A program made the position numbers and the translations under genes. Positions 8,873-22,000 of a stretch of 64,000 nucleotides of DNA are shown here, piece by piece. This DNA comes from Flagellimonas sp. 389. Lineage in GTDB: Bacteria; Bacteroidota; Bacteroidia; Flavobacteriales; Flavobacteriaceae. Each line of letters starts with the position of its first letter. Position 1 is the first letter of the stretch. The notes beneath the pieces were generated by a model, which searched no databases, had not been told where the DNA came from, and saw nothing but the letters and a program-made list of their open reading frames with translations. Where the stretch lies: assembly GCF_018449435.1 (NCBI RefSeq), contig NZ_JAHCMU010000010.1, positions 1 through 64,000 on the forward strand. Direction: 5' to 3'.

Positions 8873-9398
8873 AGTCTATTTCTTTTTTGGAAGCATTGAT
8901 TTGCTTGAGGAGATTTTCCATCAATTCAATACGTTTTCTATAGTTGTTCACAATGGCTTCCAACACGAGCTCATTGTCCAAGTTGTCCTGCATTTCCAAC
9001 TTCAATTGTTCGTATTCTTGATCCAGCTCATCCATGAACGATAAAAATTCTTCCTTGTCGCTTTCGGTCAATTTTGGATGGTTCTTCACCAATTGTACTT
9101 GTTGATGAACCAAATCTTGATAGTGCATGTCGATATCAAAAAGTTCTTCATTGACATAGCCTTCTATATTTTTTTCACTTGGGGCACTTAAAATTAAAAA
9201 AGCCATTACTGACAATCCCATAAAAAAGGCAACACTGGCCGCTATCTTTAGTGTACTGGATTTCCAAAAGGGAATCGTCTTCACTTTTGATTTCTCATCA
9301 AGCTCCAGAGAGATTCCATGCCATAACTTATCCTTATCAACTTTATGGATTTCAAAAGCTTGCTTGTTTTCTTTTATATATTTTTCAAAATTGTCCAT
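8853..9398 (-). CDS. Probable anti-sigma membrane protein
   Basis: The protein of 181 residues has a cytosolic N-terminal part of about 45 residues, one membrane segment (residues about 48-70, LKIAASVAFFMGLSVMAFLIL) and a highly charged, coiled-coil-like region (about 90-181, rich in Glu, Gln and Leu) on the far side. The first base of its start codon is shared with the last base of the ECF sigma gene's stop codon, so the pair is translationally coupled. Size, topology and position are those of an anti-sigma factor that holds the ECF sigma factor at the membrane. No zinc-binding ZAS motif is seen, so this is inferred from context. Confidence 0.6.
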   Translation of the reverse strand: MDNFEKYIKENKQAFEIHKVDKDKLWHGISLELDEKSKVKTIPFWKSSTLKIAASVAFFMGLSVMAFLILSAPSEKNIEGYVNEELFDIDMHYQDLVHQQVQLVKNHPKLTESDKEEFLSFMDELDQEYEQLKLEMQDNLDNELVLEAIVNNYRKRIELMENLLKQINASKKEIDYEGYTL

Positions 9399-9958
9399 TA
9401 CAATTCATTTACAATTTGAACTAATTTTTTTTTCGCTCTGTGGTATTGTGATTTGGAGGTTGAGTTTGTTATTTCCAAAATCTCTGCTATTTCCACATGG
9501 TCATATCCTTCAATCAAATACAATGTAATTATCTGTTTGTACCCTTCCGGTAGTTGGCCCAAGCCAATTTTTATCTTTTCAACATCCATACTGTTAGTGC
9601 TCTCAATCTCAATATCTTCAACTGGTTCTCCTTCATTTTCCAAGGAAGAGAACACTAATCGTTTCGTCTTTAAATGGTTAATACTTTTATTGATTACAAT
9701 CCGCTTTAACCAAGCTCCAAATGTGCTATCGAACCGGAACGAATCCAATTTTTTAAAAGCTTCAACAAAACTTTCCTGAATAATATCCTCCGCATCCTCA
9801 CGTATCGTCAATAAGCGCATGGCTACATTGAACATGGCATCCACGTACAACCCGTACAATTGGTACTGGGCAGTCCGGTTTCCTTCTTTGCTCTGTTCCA
9901 CCAAAGCTTGATGCGTAAAACGTACGTTTGCTTCCAAAAATTCTCGACGATTATTCAA
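9398..9958 (-). CDS. ECF-type RNA polymerase sigma factor
   Basis: The 186-residue protein shows sigma region 2 (LYGLYVDAMFNVAMRLL, then DAEDIIQESFVEAFKKLDSF, GAWLKRIVINKSINHLK) at about residues 30-105. Region 4 (LPEGYKQIITLYLIEGYDHVEIAEILEI) lies near 130-175. Length and layout are typical of ECF sigma factors. It heads a minus-strand group with a probable anti-sigma protein and a DUF4097-like protein. Positive autoregulation would be usual, but I see no marked autoregulatory promoter. Confidence 0.9.
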   Translation of the reverse strand: MNNRREFLEANVRFTHQALVEQSKEGNRTAQYQLYGLYVDAMFNVAMRLLTIREDAEDIIQESFVEAFKKLDSFRFDSTFGAWLKRIVINKSINHLKTKRLVFSSLENEGEPVEDIEIESTNSMDVEKIKIGLGQLPEGYKQIITLYLIEGYDHVEIAEILEITNSTSKSQYHRAKKKLVQIVNEL

Positions 9959-10037
9959 TGACAGCTAAAAATAATTCTTATTCGTCTATTCCAAAGACAA
10001 ACAAAAAACACAAGGGTTGCATTAATGTTTATTTAAT

Positions 10038-10065
10038 CAAAAAACCTTCAACTTAGGTTGAAGGT
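10038..10065 (-). terminator. Rho-independent terminator of the adhesin/PorP/OmpA unit
   Basis: ACCTTCAAC (10044-10052) and GTTGAAGGT (10057-10065) form a perfect 9-bp stem with a 4-base loop. Read on the minus strand it is followed by a T run (A run 10038-10043 on the plus strand). It lies about 30 bases past the stop codon of the OmpA-family gene. Confidence 0.8.
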
Positions 10066-10094
10066 CTTTCATGATTTTTTGGTTTGAAGGTTTC

Positions 10095-12044
10095 TTATTC
10101 CAATTTCAAAATAATAAATTCCGATCTACGGTTTACATCATGTAATTCGTTGGTACACCTTACCCCGTTTTTACACTCGTTCAACAATTGTTTTTCTCCA
10201 TAGCCTATGGCACTTTCAATCCTACTTTTTGCTATGCCTTGCGAAACGATATAATCCCCACTGGATTTTGCCCTCTTGTCGGAAAGTATTTCATTATAGC
10301 GATCACTCCCTCTAGAATCTGTGTGCGCTTCTATCTTAATTACCATTTTTGGGTACTCTTTCATTACCTCAACAATTTTATCGAGTTCCTGTGCAGCATC
10401 TGGACGAATATTGGCCTTGTTCAAATCAAAATAGATATTATCGATCTTGATTTTAAGTACTCCATTTTCATTAACAATAAGCTTGTTCAATTCTTTTTCT
10501 ATTTCCAACGGAACATTGTTCACGAAGTCTTTTTCATCCGTTGTTGTAAATTCCTTTTCTCCCGGAAGAAATCCTTTTTTATCTATTTTGATCAAATATT
10601 CTGTCTCACAATCCAGATCCATATCAAAAGTGAATGCTCCGTAAGGATCTGTCTTGGTTTTCCCTAAAGATGTACCATCCATCCCAAACAGCTCAACATT
10701 TACATCTACTATGGGCTGAGCATTTGCTTTTCTAATGACACTCCCCTTAACGGTCTGTTTACAAGGTTCGTCTAAACGCTGGAAAGAATAGATATCATCA
10801 TCACCTTTACCGCCTTCTCGATTTGAAGAAAAATACCCTCTTTTTGTATGCTCTTTTACGATATAGGCAAAATCATCTTTGTTACTGTTAAGTGGTTTTC
10901 CCAGATTTACGGGAGTACCAAATCCTTTGGAAGTCAGTTCGCTTTCAAAAATATCAAGGCCACCAAGACCTAAATGCCCGTCCGAGGCAAAATATAATTT
11001 CTGCCCTGTGACAAAAGGAAACATTTCCCTTCCACTGGTATTTATGGTTGGTCCAAGATTTACAGGTTCCGAAAAACCGCCGTCCTCAAGCAATTCTACC
11101 ATAAAAATATCTGTACCGCCTATGCTTCCGGGCATATCCGACACAAAAAAGAGAAAATTGCCATCTGGACTCAGCGCTGGTTGCCCTACCGAATAGGTTT
11201 CACTATTAAAGGGTACTTCTTCAGCCTCGGTCCACTCGCCTCCCCGTAATTCCGCAGTATACATTTTTAAATGATTGGTGCCTTCATCATCCCTGCCCAA
11301 ATCTTGATCAGTATAATTATTACGGGTAAAATATATGACGTTTCCTTCTGGAATGAATGTGGCAACGGCCTCATGATATCTCGTGTTCAGTATTTCCGAG
11401 AATTGCGTTACTTCTGTAAGATCAGCACCCAAATCATTGGTGTCGGCCATAAAGAAATCCAAATAGGGCTGTTTGTTCCATTCGTACAAGCGGGTTTCCA
11501 ATTTTGAAGAATCCCTGCTGGAAGAGAATACAATTTTATCTTTATAGTACATGGTACCAAAATCGGCCACTGAGGTGTTTATTCCCAGATTTGATATATA
11601 AAACTGTGGTTGTTTGTTCAATAACTCATCCAATTTTTCATCATTGTCCTTTAATTGCTCCACCGTAAATTCAGAAGTGTCTTTTTTCTTGGTATATATT
11701 TTCATGATGGCTTTTGCCAGTTGGTAGTTTCCAACTCCTTTCAAAGCGTGTACGTATCTAAAAATATACTCTGGTTCAAGTGTCTTTTCATACTTTGAAA
11801 AGAGTAATCCATACCATTTGGCGGCATTTTCCATATCCGTATTAAAAAAATAGGAGTCGCCAAGACGTTGGAGTACCTCTTGGGAATCGTCCCCTTTTTC
11901 CACAATGCTTTCATACTGTTTTGCAGCCCTTACATAAAAAAGATTATCAAAATTTCTGTCGGCATCATTATATTTCAACTGCGCTTGCATGAAGCTGGAC
12001 ATGAACAAAAAAAGTAGCGCTATATTGGTGTTTATGCTTTTCAT
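10095..12044 (-). CDS. OmpA-family protein with PD40 propeller
   Basis: I take the ATG at 12044 (MKSINTNIALLFLFMSSFMQAQ, signal peptide), 2 bases after the PorP/SprF stop; a longer frame to 12113 would overlap that gene. The 649-residue protein has a TPR-like region (about 25-140), a PD40/WD40-like propeller (about 150-430, with PALSPDGNFLFFVSD and GGLDIFES), a carboxypeptidase-regulatory-like domain (about 435-510) and an OmpA/MotB peptidoglycan-binding domain (about 530-649, with NIYFDLNKANIRPDA and HTDSRGSDRYN). Such proteins commonly accompany giant T9SS adhesins with PorP/SprF and may tether the complex to the cell wall. Confidence 0.88.
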   Translation of the reverse strand: MKSINTNIALLFLFMSSFMQAQLKYNDADRNFDNLFYVRAAKQYESIVEKGDDSQEVLQRLGDSYFFNTDMENAAKWYGLLFSKYEKTLEPEYIFRYVHALKGVGNYQLAKAIMKIYTKKKDTSEFTVEQLKDNDEKLDELLNKQPQFYISNLGINTSVADFGTMYYKDKIVFSSSRDSSKLETRLYEWNKQPYLDFFMADTNDLGADLTEVTQFSEILNTRYHEAVATFIPEGNVIYFTRNNYTDQDLGRDDEGTNHLKMYTAELRGGEWTEAEEVPFNSETYSVGQPALSPDGNFLFFVSDMPGSIGGTDIFMVELLEDGGFSEPVNLGPTINTSGREMFPFVTGQKLYFASDGHLGLGGLDIFESELTSKGFGTPVNLGKPLNSNKDDFAYIVKEHTKRGYFSSNREGGKGDDDIYSFQRLDEPCKQTVKGSVIRKANAQPIVDVNVELFGMDGTSLGKTKTDPYGAFTFDMDLDCETEYLIKIDKKGFLPGEKEFTTTDEKDFVNNVPLEIEKELNKLIVNENGVLKIKIDNIYFDLNKANIRPDAAQELDKIVEVMKEYPKMVIKIEAHTDSRGSDRYNEILSDKRAKSSGDYIVSQGIAKSRIESAIGYGEKQLLNECKNGVRCTNELHDVNRRSEFIILKLE

Positions 12045-12045
12045 C

Positions 12046-12966
12046 TTAGTAAAATCTTGGTGATTTAAGTCGTTTTTCCACGGTTTTAAACTCATATCTA
12101 AGGAATACCTCATGCGTACCGTTATTATAGTTTCTTAAATCGGTAGTTGTGAAATCATATGCATATCCAATGCTTAAATCTGGAGAGATTTGAAGTCCTA
12201 AAAGTCCAGAGAAAGAATCGTCCCATCTATATGCCAACCCAAGCGTAAGCGTTTCCCTGATCATAGCATTTGCCGAAACATCAGCAATAATAGGAGACCC
12301 TGGCACCCATTTTACAAAAAAGGCTGGTTTGAATTTAACATCTGCGGTCAAATCAATAATTTTTCCACCAATTAAAAAGTAATGTAACCGTTCCGATGCT
12401 ATTTCTTGTTCCTGTCCATCGTAATGGTCTTCAGAAAAGAAATTAGGGACTGCAAGGCCCAGATAACTCTTGGACGTGTGGTAATAGATACCCGCTCCAA
12501 TGGTTGGAAAAAACTTGTTTTCAATGTTATTTTGAAAGGCTATATCGGGATTTTCGAACAATCCTTTTGAGAAATCCACATTAAACAATCGCCCTCCTCC
12601 TTTAAGTCCAAAGGATAATTTTTTATCTGCATCATCAAGTCTTACCGTATACGCAAAATTTGCATCCACAAAAACTTCTGATGATGGGCCTAAAGCATCA
12701 TGTGAAAGTACAAGACCTAAACCTACATTTTTCCCAACGGGACCATCAACGGCCAACACTTGGGTGTTAGGTGCTCCATTGATGCCAACCCACTGCGAAC
12801 GATGCATCAATAATGCTGTAAGGTGTCCACGTGAGCCTGCATAAGCTGGGTTTACACTCAATGTATTGTACATGTACTGTGTAAACTGTGGGTCTTGTTG
12901 CGCTGAAACCATGAAGGTTCCCAATAGTACAGCGACCAAACAGGTATATCTTAACTGTATTTTCAT
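12046..12966 (-). CDS. PorP/SprF family outer-membrane protein
   Basis: The start giving MKIQLRYTCLVAVLLGTFMVSAQ fits a signal peptide better than the frame's first ATG at 12999. The mature N-terminus has the family signature QQDPQFTQYMYNTLSVNPAYAGSRG, followed by SQWVGINGAPNTQ, and the rest alternates in barrel-like strands ending in EVFLRYEF. It lies between the giant adhesin and the OmpA-family gene, with a gap of about 40 bases upstream and 2 bases downstream. The three genes appear to be one surface-adhesin operon. Confidence 0.9.
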   Translation of the reverse strand: MKIQLRYTCLVAVLLGTFMVSAQQDPQFTQYMYNTLSVNPAYAGSRGHLTALLMHRSQWVGINGAPNTQVLAVDGPVGKNVGLGLVLSHDALGPSSEVFVDANFAYTVRLDDADKKLSFGLKGGGRLFNVDFSKGLFENPDIAFQNNIENKFFPTIGAGIYYHTSKSYLGLAVPNFFSEDHYDGQEQEIASERLHYFLIGGKIIDLTADVKFKPAFFVKWVPGSPIIADVSANAMIRETLTLGLAYRWDDSFSGLLGLQISPDLSIGYAYDFTTTDLRNYNNGTHEVFLRYEFKTVEKRLKSPRFY

Positions 12967-13003
12967 TTGAGGTTTTTTTATCACTTTTTTTATACCCATT
13001 TCT

Positions 13004-16000
13004 CTATCTATTTATGTACAACCAATCTGTTCTTGGCTCAGAGCCATCACCAAGATCAAGCACGTAATAATAGGTGCCTACAGGTAGTAAATCTCCTTTT
13101 TGTATTGTAGCACGACCATTGGACGTGCCATCCCAATCGTTGTTATAGGAGCGCTGTTCAAATACAATATTGCCCCATCGGTTATACACTTGTAATAGGT
13201 TATTCGGATATCTAGAAATACAATCGATTTTAAAGAACTCATTGACACCATCCCCATTAGGAGAGAACTCGTTATAAATGATCAAACAAGATGGTTCAAC
13301 CGTAGCTTCGGCGGAATCATTGGTATTATTGACATCTAACTGGTCCACAAATGCCAAGCTCGCCGTGTTTACATAATCATTTATGTCCAATACTTCGACA
13401 ATAAGTTGAAGATTAGCAGTACCAAGAGCGTCCAGAACTTCTATTTCCCAAAATCCAGAAACTCCATCATAAGTTCCATCGGATGCTTGGAATGAAACCA
13501 ATCTATATCCTGATGGCACTTGTTCTTCGATACCGATATTGGTTGCCTGTAAACTACCTTGGTTGGTTATTGTAATCGTGAAACTAACCTCATCTCCTAT
13601 ATTGGGTGTTGCATTATCAACAGTTTTGGCAACTCCTATATCTGTAGTTTGTGGTGTCACAAATGCTACTGCCTCATCATCGTCATCAATACCGTCAGAT
13701 AAATCGTCCACATCCAAACCTTGATTTGGATCACTATCTGGATCAGCTAAATCACTAGCTGTTATCTCTGCAACATTCAAGTACTCATCTGCATTGCCTG
13801 TTGGCACATTAACCGTTGCCAATATGACCAAAGTCTCTGTACTCTGGTTTAAAATAGTTCCATTTGTATTCCAAAGCCCCGATGAAGCATCATATACTCC
13901 TGCAGTAACAATATGAGATTGATACGTGTATCCTGATGGTAACAAATCAGTAATTATAACTCCAGTAGCATCACTAGAACCGCTATTGGTCACATTGACC
14001 GTAAACTCCACTACATCACCAACATTGGGCGTAGGATTATCAACTGTTTTCGTTAAAGAAAGATCTGCCAGTCCATCTGGAATGGGGACAACCGTATCTT
14101 GATCATCTTCCGATTCCAAGTTATTGTCAGGAGTTGAATCAGGGTCGAATGTATCCAAAGCGATAAGTTCTGCCGTATTCCTGTAATCTCCACTTGGACG
14201 TACTTGAACTGTGATATCCAATGTTTCGGTAGCACCGTTAGCAATATTCGCCAACGCCCATGCTCCGGTCACCTCATTATACGTTCCTGATGAAGAAGTT
14301 GCCGACACAAAACTATATCCTGATGCCAAAACATCTTCTATTACAAGACCGGTCGCATCATTAGGGCCAGCGTTGTTCACGCCTATCGTAAATACAATCT
14401 GATCTCCTACTGAAGGACTTAGGTTGTCCACATTCTTAGTAATCGAAACATCCGTTATAACTCTTGGCGTAGTTGATTGTTCATCTTGATCATCTTCAGC
14501 AAGTATACCATTCCCTGGAGTTGAATCTGGATCTAGTTCGATAACGCTTACAACTTCAGCACTATTGGTATAATCTCCTGTCGGATTCACCTGAACGGTC
14601 ACATTGAGCACAATACTGCTATTCAAAGGAACTGTGCCCACATTCCACTGTCCTGTAGTTGCATTATAGGTTCCACCCGAATCATCAGAAATATATGTAT
14701 ATCCTGAAGGTAAAGCATCCTGCACTACAACTCCTGTTGCATCGCTTGGACCATCATTGGTCAGGTTCAATGTAAAAGTCACATTAGATGCCACATCTGG
14801 AAATTCATTATCCACTGTTTTTTCCAATGAAAGGTCTGCTGCAGGAATCGGCGTGGTACCTGCACTATCTTGGTCGTTTTCAAATATATTATTGTTATTT
14901 GGCGTTGAGTTTGGATCTAGATTATTTGAAGAAAAGACTTCTGTGACATTGAAATAATCTCCCGTTGGGTTTACAATAGCAACAATATTCAGGGTCTCCG
15001 TAGTTCCATTTGGTATGATTCCATTCAGTTCCCAAATTCCGGTTCCTGGCACATAAACCCCTGCAGTTCTATTGTTGGAAACATAGGTATATCCAGAAGG
15101 CAGTAGATCCAAGACCTCTACTCCAGTAACATCACTTGGCCCATTGTTAGAAATACTGATAGTGAAGATAACTTCATCACCTATAAATGGACTGAGGACA
15201 TCTACCGATTTACGAAGAATGAGATCAGAGACCAATACGGGTGTTGGCTCAATCGTCTGTTGATCATCTTCTGTGTCATCATTGTTCGCGGGTTCAGAAT
15301 CAATATCCTGCTCTGCCAAGTCCGTAAGTTCAGCAGTGTTGGTATAATCCCCGTTTGCAAGTACATTCGCTGTTATTACTATATTTTCAGTAACACCATT
15401 GTCCAAATCTCCTACGGTCCAAGATCCATTCAACGGCTCATAGACGCCCACGCTCGGTACTGCACTAACAAATTGATACCCTGAGGCCAAAAAGTCCGTT
15501 ACTACAATGTTTGTTGCATCACTTGGACCGTCATTGGTCACCGTTATCGTAAATACAATTGGATCACCAACATTTGGGGTAAGATCGTCAGCTACTTTTG
15601 TAACTGAAATATCAACAAGCTGTACCGGGGTGACAATTACTTCATCTTGATCATCTTCAGCAAGCACATTATTGTTGGGTGTAGAATCTGAATCACCTTC
15701 TGCATGCTGGGTTATTTCCGCTACGTTGGTGTAAACACCCGTAGTATTCACACTAGCAGTGATGTTAAGACTGGTAGAAGCACCATTGGCCAGTGTACCA
15801 ATATTCCAGATTCCAGTTCCATCGTCATAAGCGCCTGCTCCATTATCCGAAACATAGGTAAATCCAGAGGGTAGAACATCAGTAACTTGTAAGGTGGTGG
15901 CATCACTTGGTCCGTCGTTGGCAACGGTCAATGTAAAGACCACGTTAGAGTTAACATTTGGTGTGCTATTGTCAACGGTTTTCGTCAACGAAACATCTAC

Positions 16001-19000
16001 TATAGATCGAGGTACAATTACAATATCATCTTGATCATCTTCTGCTGCAACCCCATTGCTTGGAGTAGAATCAATATCAAATGCATCTGAGGCAATTACC
16101 TGTGCGGTATTCGTATATAAACCTGAGGCATTAACCAGAACATCGATAACCAATGTCTCTGTTTCACCGTTCTCCACAGTACCTACTTGCCAGATTCCAG
16201 TGTTTGCATTGTAAATACCCGAGGTGGCACTATACAATACAAAATCAAAACCGGAAAGTAGTTGATCTACTACCTGAACGTTGGTTGCATCAGCAGGACC
16301 ATCATTGGAAACTGTAATTTCAAAACTTATTTCATCTCCAACATTTGGTGTAGTATCATTGTCAACAACAATCTTGGTCAGGGATAAATCTGCCAGTAAT
16401 GGAGCGGCAGTTATAGCATCCTCATCATCTTCACTTTGGTTACCAGTATCGTTATTTGGCGTGCTGTCTATATCAAATTGATCACTAGCGGTCACTTCGG
16501 CAACATGCGTAAACTCTCCTGCTGTACCGGTCGGTGTCTGTACTGTAGCATTAAAGGTCAAGGTTGTGGTATTGGTTCCAACGGGCACCCCAAGTCCAGA
16601 CCATGAAATGACATTTGTTATAAGGCTAAAACTACCGCCATTGGTGATTCCCGTAATGTTTCCATATCCGGGTGGTACTAAATCAGTAACAGACACTCCG
16701 GTTGCCGCTACGTCTCCTAAGTTACTAAGATTAATAGTAAAGGTCACTACATCACCAACATCTGGTTGTGTATTGCTTGCAACTATTTCCAGTTCAATAT
16801 CTACGGATTGAGGAGTAACGACAAAAAAGTCTTCGTCATCTTCATCTTGATCTCCATCATCGTTTCCTGGCTCACTATCGGGGTCAAATTGATCTACGGA
16901 AGCAACTTCCGCAGTATTCAAATATTCGTCTGTTGTTCCGGTAGGAGCATTTACCGTGACTTCATAGGAAACCGTAGTATTTCCAACGGGTAATGAAGCA
17001 ATGTTCCATGTAATAAAGGTTCCCGCAATAGCAGTTCCTCCATTATTAACCGTACCCAAGGTATATCCCGAAGGAACAATATCCTCCAATACAATATTCG
17101 TTGCCTCTTCAGGACCATCATTGGTCAAGGTCAATTCAAATAGTATAGTATCTCCAACATTAGGAGTTGCACTTGATGCTGCGTTAATATCTTTCACAAG
17201 ACTTAAGTCAGCAGCATTAGGCGTTACTGCTTCAGTGTCTTGGTCATCACCTGTATTATCGTTTGGTGTACTGTTAGGATCGTACTGATCCGAGGCGGTA
17301 ACCTGTGCTGTATTTTCATACTCACCTGTTGCTCCTGTAGGTGCATTTACCGTAGCCTGATATGTGAGCGTACTTCCAGTAAGTGGTACCGTAGCTAAAT
17401 CCCATAGTATTGAGGAGCCTCCAAAATTATAGATACCTCCATCAGAGACACTTCCAGAAACTATAGAGTACCCTGATGGTACAATGTCCTCTACTCCTAC
17501 ATTGGTGGCCACACTAGGTCCTGCGTTGTTTATTTGAATGGTGAATGTGATCACTTCCCCTACTTCAGGGTTAGATTCATTTACTGATTTGTTCAAAGAG
17601 AGGTTTGCTTGTTGCGGCGTAAGCGTCAATGTTATTTCATCATCATCTGCAATACCATCTCCTAAGTCATCCACTCCCGGTCCCACCGAGGGATCACTAT
17701 CTATATCGGATTGATTACTTGCAGTGATTTGCGCACTGTTTGTATACTCTCCTACAGCTCCGGTTGGTGTATTAACCGTTGCCTCATATGTAAGGGCCAC
17801 ATTCCCACCGGCAGGAACAAAAAGCCCTGACCATTCTGCTGTATTGGCTGATATAGTTCCTCCACTATTCACAGCAGTAAGGGTAAAACCAATTGGAAGC
17901 ACATCCTGAACATCTACGCCAGAAGCGTTACTTAGCCCTGAATTAGAAATGACCAACTCGAACATAACGGTTTCTCCAACATTGGGTGTTGTGGTTCCCG
18001 CAATTACATTTTTCGCAATACTTAAATCAACCACTTCGGTAAGTCCAATAGTAATGGCATCTTCATCATCTTCACTTTGATTTCCATCGTCATTGTTCGG
18101 TGTACTATCTACGTCAAACTGATCGGCAGCTGTAATTTCAGAGATGTTGGTATATTCCCCACCTGATCCAGTTGGAGATTGCACTGTAGCTTGAAAAGTA
18201 AGTACCGTAGTATCCGTACCTTGTGGAACAGCTAACCCGTTCCATGTAATCAGACCTGTTCCGTTATCAAATAATCCTCCTCCAGTAATTCCAGTAACAT
18301 TACCAAAACCAGAAGGCACCAAATTTTCCAAACTAACGCCAGAAGCGTCTATTGTTCCAAGATTGCTCAAGTTTATCGTAAAAGTCACTACATCACCAAC
18401 ACTAGGCGAATTGGTACTTGCCAATAGTTCTACTTCCAAGTCGATTACATCTGGAGTGGTTATGGTAAAGGCTGATTCATCGTCCTCGCTTTGGTCGCCA
18501 TCATCGTTACCAGGAGTACTATCTGGGTCTAATTGATCAGAAGACGTTATTTGTGCCGTATTTCTATATTCATTGGTCGCACCTGTTGGTGCATTTACAG
18601 TGGCTTCATAAGAAAGTGTTATGGAACCTGCTGCAAAGGAAGCTATGTTCCAGCTTATTGTATTTCCTGAAGCAGTTCCACCATCGTTTACAGTGCCTAT
18701 TGTAAACCCAGAAGGAACAACGTCTTCAATTACTATATTGGTCGCTTGTTGGGGCCCACCGTTGGTTACAGAGAGTTCAAAGATGATGGTATCCCCAACA
18801 TCTGGTGTAGCACTTGAACCCGAACTAATATCTTTTGTTAAACTTAAATCTGAAACATTTACGGCAACTTCAGCAGAATCTTGATCATCCTCACCATCAA
18901 GACCATTGTTTACTGTAGAATCAATATCAAAAGTATCATTTGCAATGATTTCTGCGATGTTTAAATAATCTCCTGTAGCGTTGACAGTCACATCAAAAGA

Positions 19001-22000
19001 AAGACTTAGTGTACTGCCATTGGTAATGGAAAGATTGGACCACGTAATTGAAAGGTCTCCTATATTAACTACGCCTCCATTGCTTACCGTTCCAGGAACC
19101 AAAGAATATCCAGAAGGAATGGCATCCCTAACAGAAACGCCCGTTGCATCTGCACTTGTAGAAGCATCGTTATTAAATATATCAATGGTAAATGTTATTG
19201 TATCTCCTGTGTTTGCGGTTGCTGCGGAAGCAGATTTCGTTAATTCTAAGTCTACCCCTACCAAAGAAACTTCTATAGTATCTGAAGATACAGGGCAACT
19301 GCCATTGGAAACGGTCCATTCAAAAACATAGGTTCCCGAAGTAGCACCGAAAACTTCGGTATTTGGGTCATTTTCATCTACAAATCCTGCAGTGGTTGGG
19401 CCAGAAACCTGAGTCCAAACTCCAGTACCAGCAACCAAAGGAGGAACTGCTGCTAAGGTAACAGCAGAAAATTGGTCTACCGTTTGGTCTGGACCTGCAT
19501 CGGCAGTTCCAGGGTCTTCGTAAACTATGACCTCTATAGTATCTTCGAGATCGCAATTCCCATTTGTTACGGTCCATGTGAATTCATAAGTCCCCGCTTC
19601 TAAATTGTTTATTGTAGTCGTTTCGCTTGATGGAGTTGCAATATTTGGCACGGCACCAGGATTACCCCCAAAACCGGGGCCAGCAGTTTGTGTCCAGTTT
19701 CCAGTACCTACAGCAGGTACAACAGCGGCCATATTGGTCTGGTCACCACATACTTCCTGATCGGGACCTGCGTCTGCATCAGAAGGTGGGTTTGCTCCAA
19801 AAGTTATAAGAACTGTGTCTGAATCTGGGTCACATGCAGTAGGTGGAGTTGGATAGATGGAAGGATCATATTCCAAAGTCCATGTAAGTTCATATTGCCC
19901 TGGAGCCGAAACATTGGATATGGTTGAAGTCGGAGAGATTGGGTCATCAATTGTAAGCGTTTCTGAACCAGTAGGAGTATCTGTCAATGTCCATACACCA
20001 GTACTAAAAGGTATAACATTACCAGCCAGCTGTGTTTCCAGCTGACATGCGGTATCTTGATCAGGCCCTGCATCGGCAATCAGTTCTTCAAACAACTCGA
20101 CCCTTAGCACATCTTTCGAATCAGAACAATTTCCTGTAACAAAATTCCATTCCAAAACGTAAACACCTGGAACGGTCAACCCGGTAAGTGTTGTTGTAGG
20201 ATTTGTGTTATCGGTCAATGCAGCAGCACTTCCTGCGGGTTCTTCTGCTATGGTCCATGTTGCTGAGCTCACATCTCCAGGAGCAGTGTTGGCGGCCAAG
20301 GTTATAAACTCGTTCCCCACAGTAAACTCTCCCGCACATAAGATCCTGTCCGGACCTGCATTTGGCGGTATGGAAGGTGCCGCACTGGAAACAACAGTTA
20401 CATCATCGGTTGTAACACCACAAGCTGCAGCTCCAGCACCGTTTGTTGTAAAACGAAATTCATAAGTATTTCCTGGTGTTATCGTAACCTCAGCGACATT
20501 ACTATCCGAAGGGTTTTGATTTATAGTCGCAGCTGTTCCAGGAGCGCCTCCAACTCCAGGTCCAGATAATTGGGTCCATGTTCCTGTAGTACCAAAAGTT
20601 GCTTCTAACAAGAAATTGCTAACATCACATAAATTTAAATCCGAACCTGCATTGGCCTCAAAATAAACATTTATCGTTTTTGACGCTGACGAGATTGGGC
20701 AATTGCTATCACCGATGATAGTCCACTCTAAATTATAAGTTCCGGATACCAAGTTTGACAATGTAGCATTAGGGTCATTGATATCTGAAAATGTTGGTGT
20801 ATTGGGTGCGCCGGAAAGTACTGACCAAAATCCATTTTCGATGTTACTATCAAATGCATTTCCATCTAGTACTATACTCGTTACCGCTGTAGTAAGACAA
20901 TCTGTTTCAATTGGGGCGGCAACTTGTGCTATAGTTGGTGGTATCCCTACATCCAACGTAACCGTATCGGTGTCAGAAGAGCAACTTCCATTTGTTGCTG
21001 TCCATTCAAACACATATTGTCCCGAAAAAGAAAATGTTATCTGTGTAGCAGGATCTGTCTCGTCTGCAATTGTTACTCCTCCCGGACCAGAGACCTGCGA
21101 CCAGGTACCTCCACTACCCACTGAACCGGTAGCATCCAAAGTGAATGTATTATTACAATCAGCTTGGTCTGGGCCTGCATCAGCATTTGCATCTGCACCT
21201 ATACTTACTTCAACATCGTCTGTTGTCGATTGACATCCGGGACTGCTTATAGTCCATGTGAGTATGTAACTCTGTTCCGTTGTAATGGTAGCGTCAGTAT
21301 CAAATTGATTTGGATTGGCGAAGGTAATGCCCGTTGCTGGTACGGAAGTCCAAATACCCGTTTCACCTGAAGCTGGCTCATTTCCTGCAAGTGTGACACT
21401 GGTTGAACCAGCAGATAAGCACTGGTCTGGGCCCGCAACGGCTAAAGAAGGACCTTCAGTTAAATTTGTAGTAATAACAACAGTATCAAAACTTGGGGTC
21501 GGACAAACATTACTGTTTGGGTTTGCCACTGTCCAACGAAACGTATAGCTTTCACCCGCAGTATCCAAACCAGAAACCAAAGTCTTAGGATCATTCTCAT
21601 CTTCAAAAACAATAGTAGAACCTAGTGGTGCATTATCTACAGTCCATGTACCGACCAGATTACTGGCAGGCGGCTCATCAGCATCTAACCGAGTAGGTGT
21701 ATTAAAACAAATGTCTTGTGTGGGACCAGCTTCGGTGGTTATTGGGTCATCGTTTGAAACATTAACAGTTACAGTTGCCTCGGCAGAGGGTGCACATGCG
21801 TTACCACCAGTAATGGCATATTGAAAAACGTAAGTTCCGGGAACAAGGTCTTCGACATCTGTTATTCTACTGTACGGTGCGGTAATTGTTGCCGTGCTCG
21901 GCCCACTTAGCTGCGACCATAAAGAACTTCCATCTAAAACTTGATTCCCTGTCAACTCCGTTGATACATCATCACAATCAAGGGTCACATCGGTACCTGC

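Noticed and set aside
10188-10667. 159-codon plus-strand frame opposite the OmpA domain
   Set aside because: Phe/Ile-rich translation without domain features, fully antisense to a well-supported OmpA domain.
20778-21233. 151-codon plus-strand frame and many similar ones opposite the giant adhesin
   Set aside because: They lie antisense to a gene with clear repeated domains, have biased valine/serine/proline composition and no recognisable motif; they are shadows of the adhesin codons.
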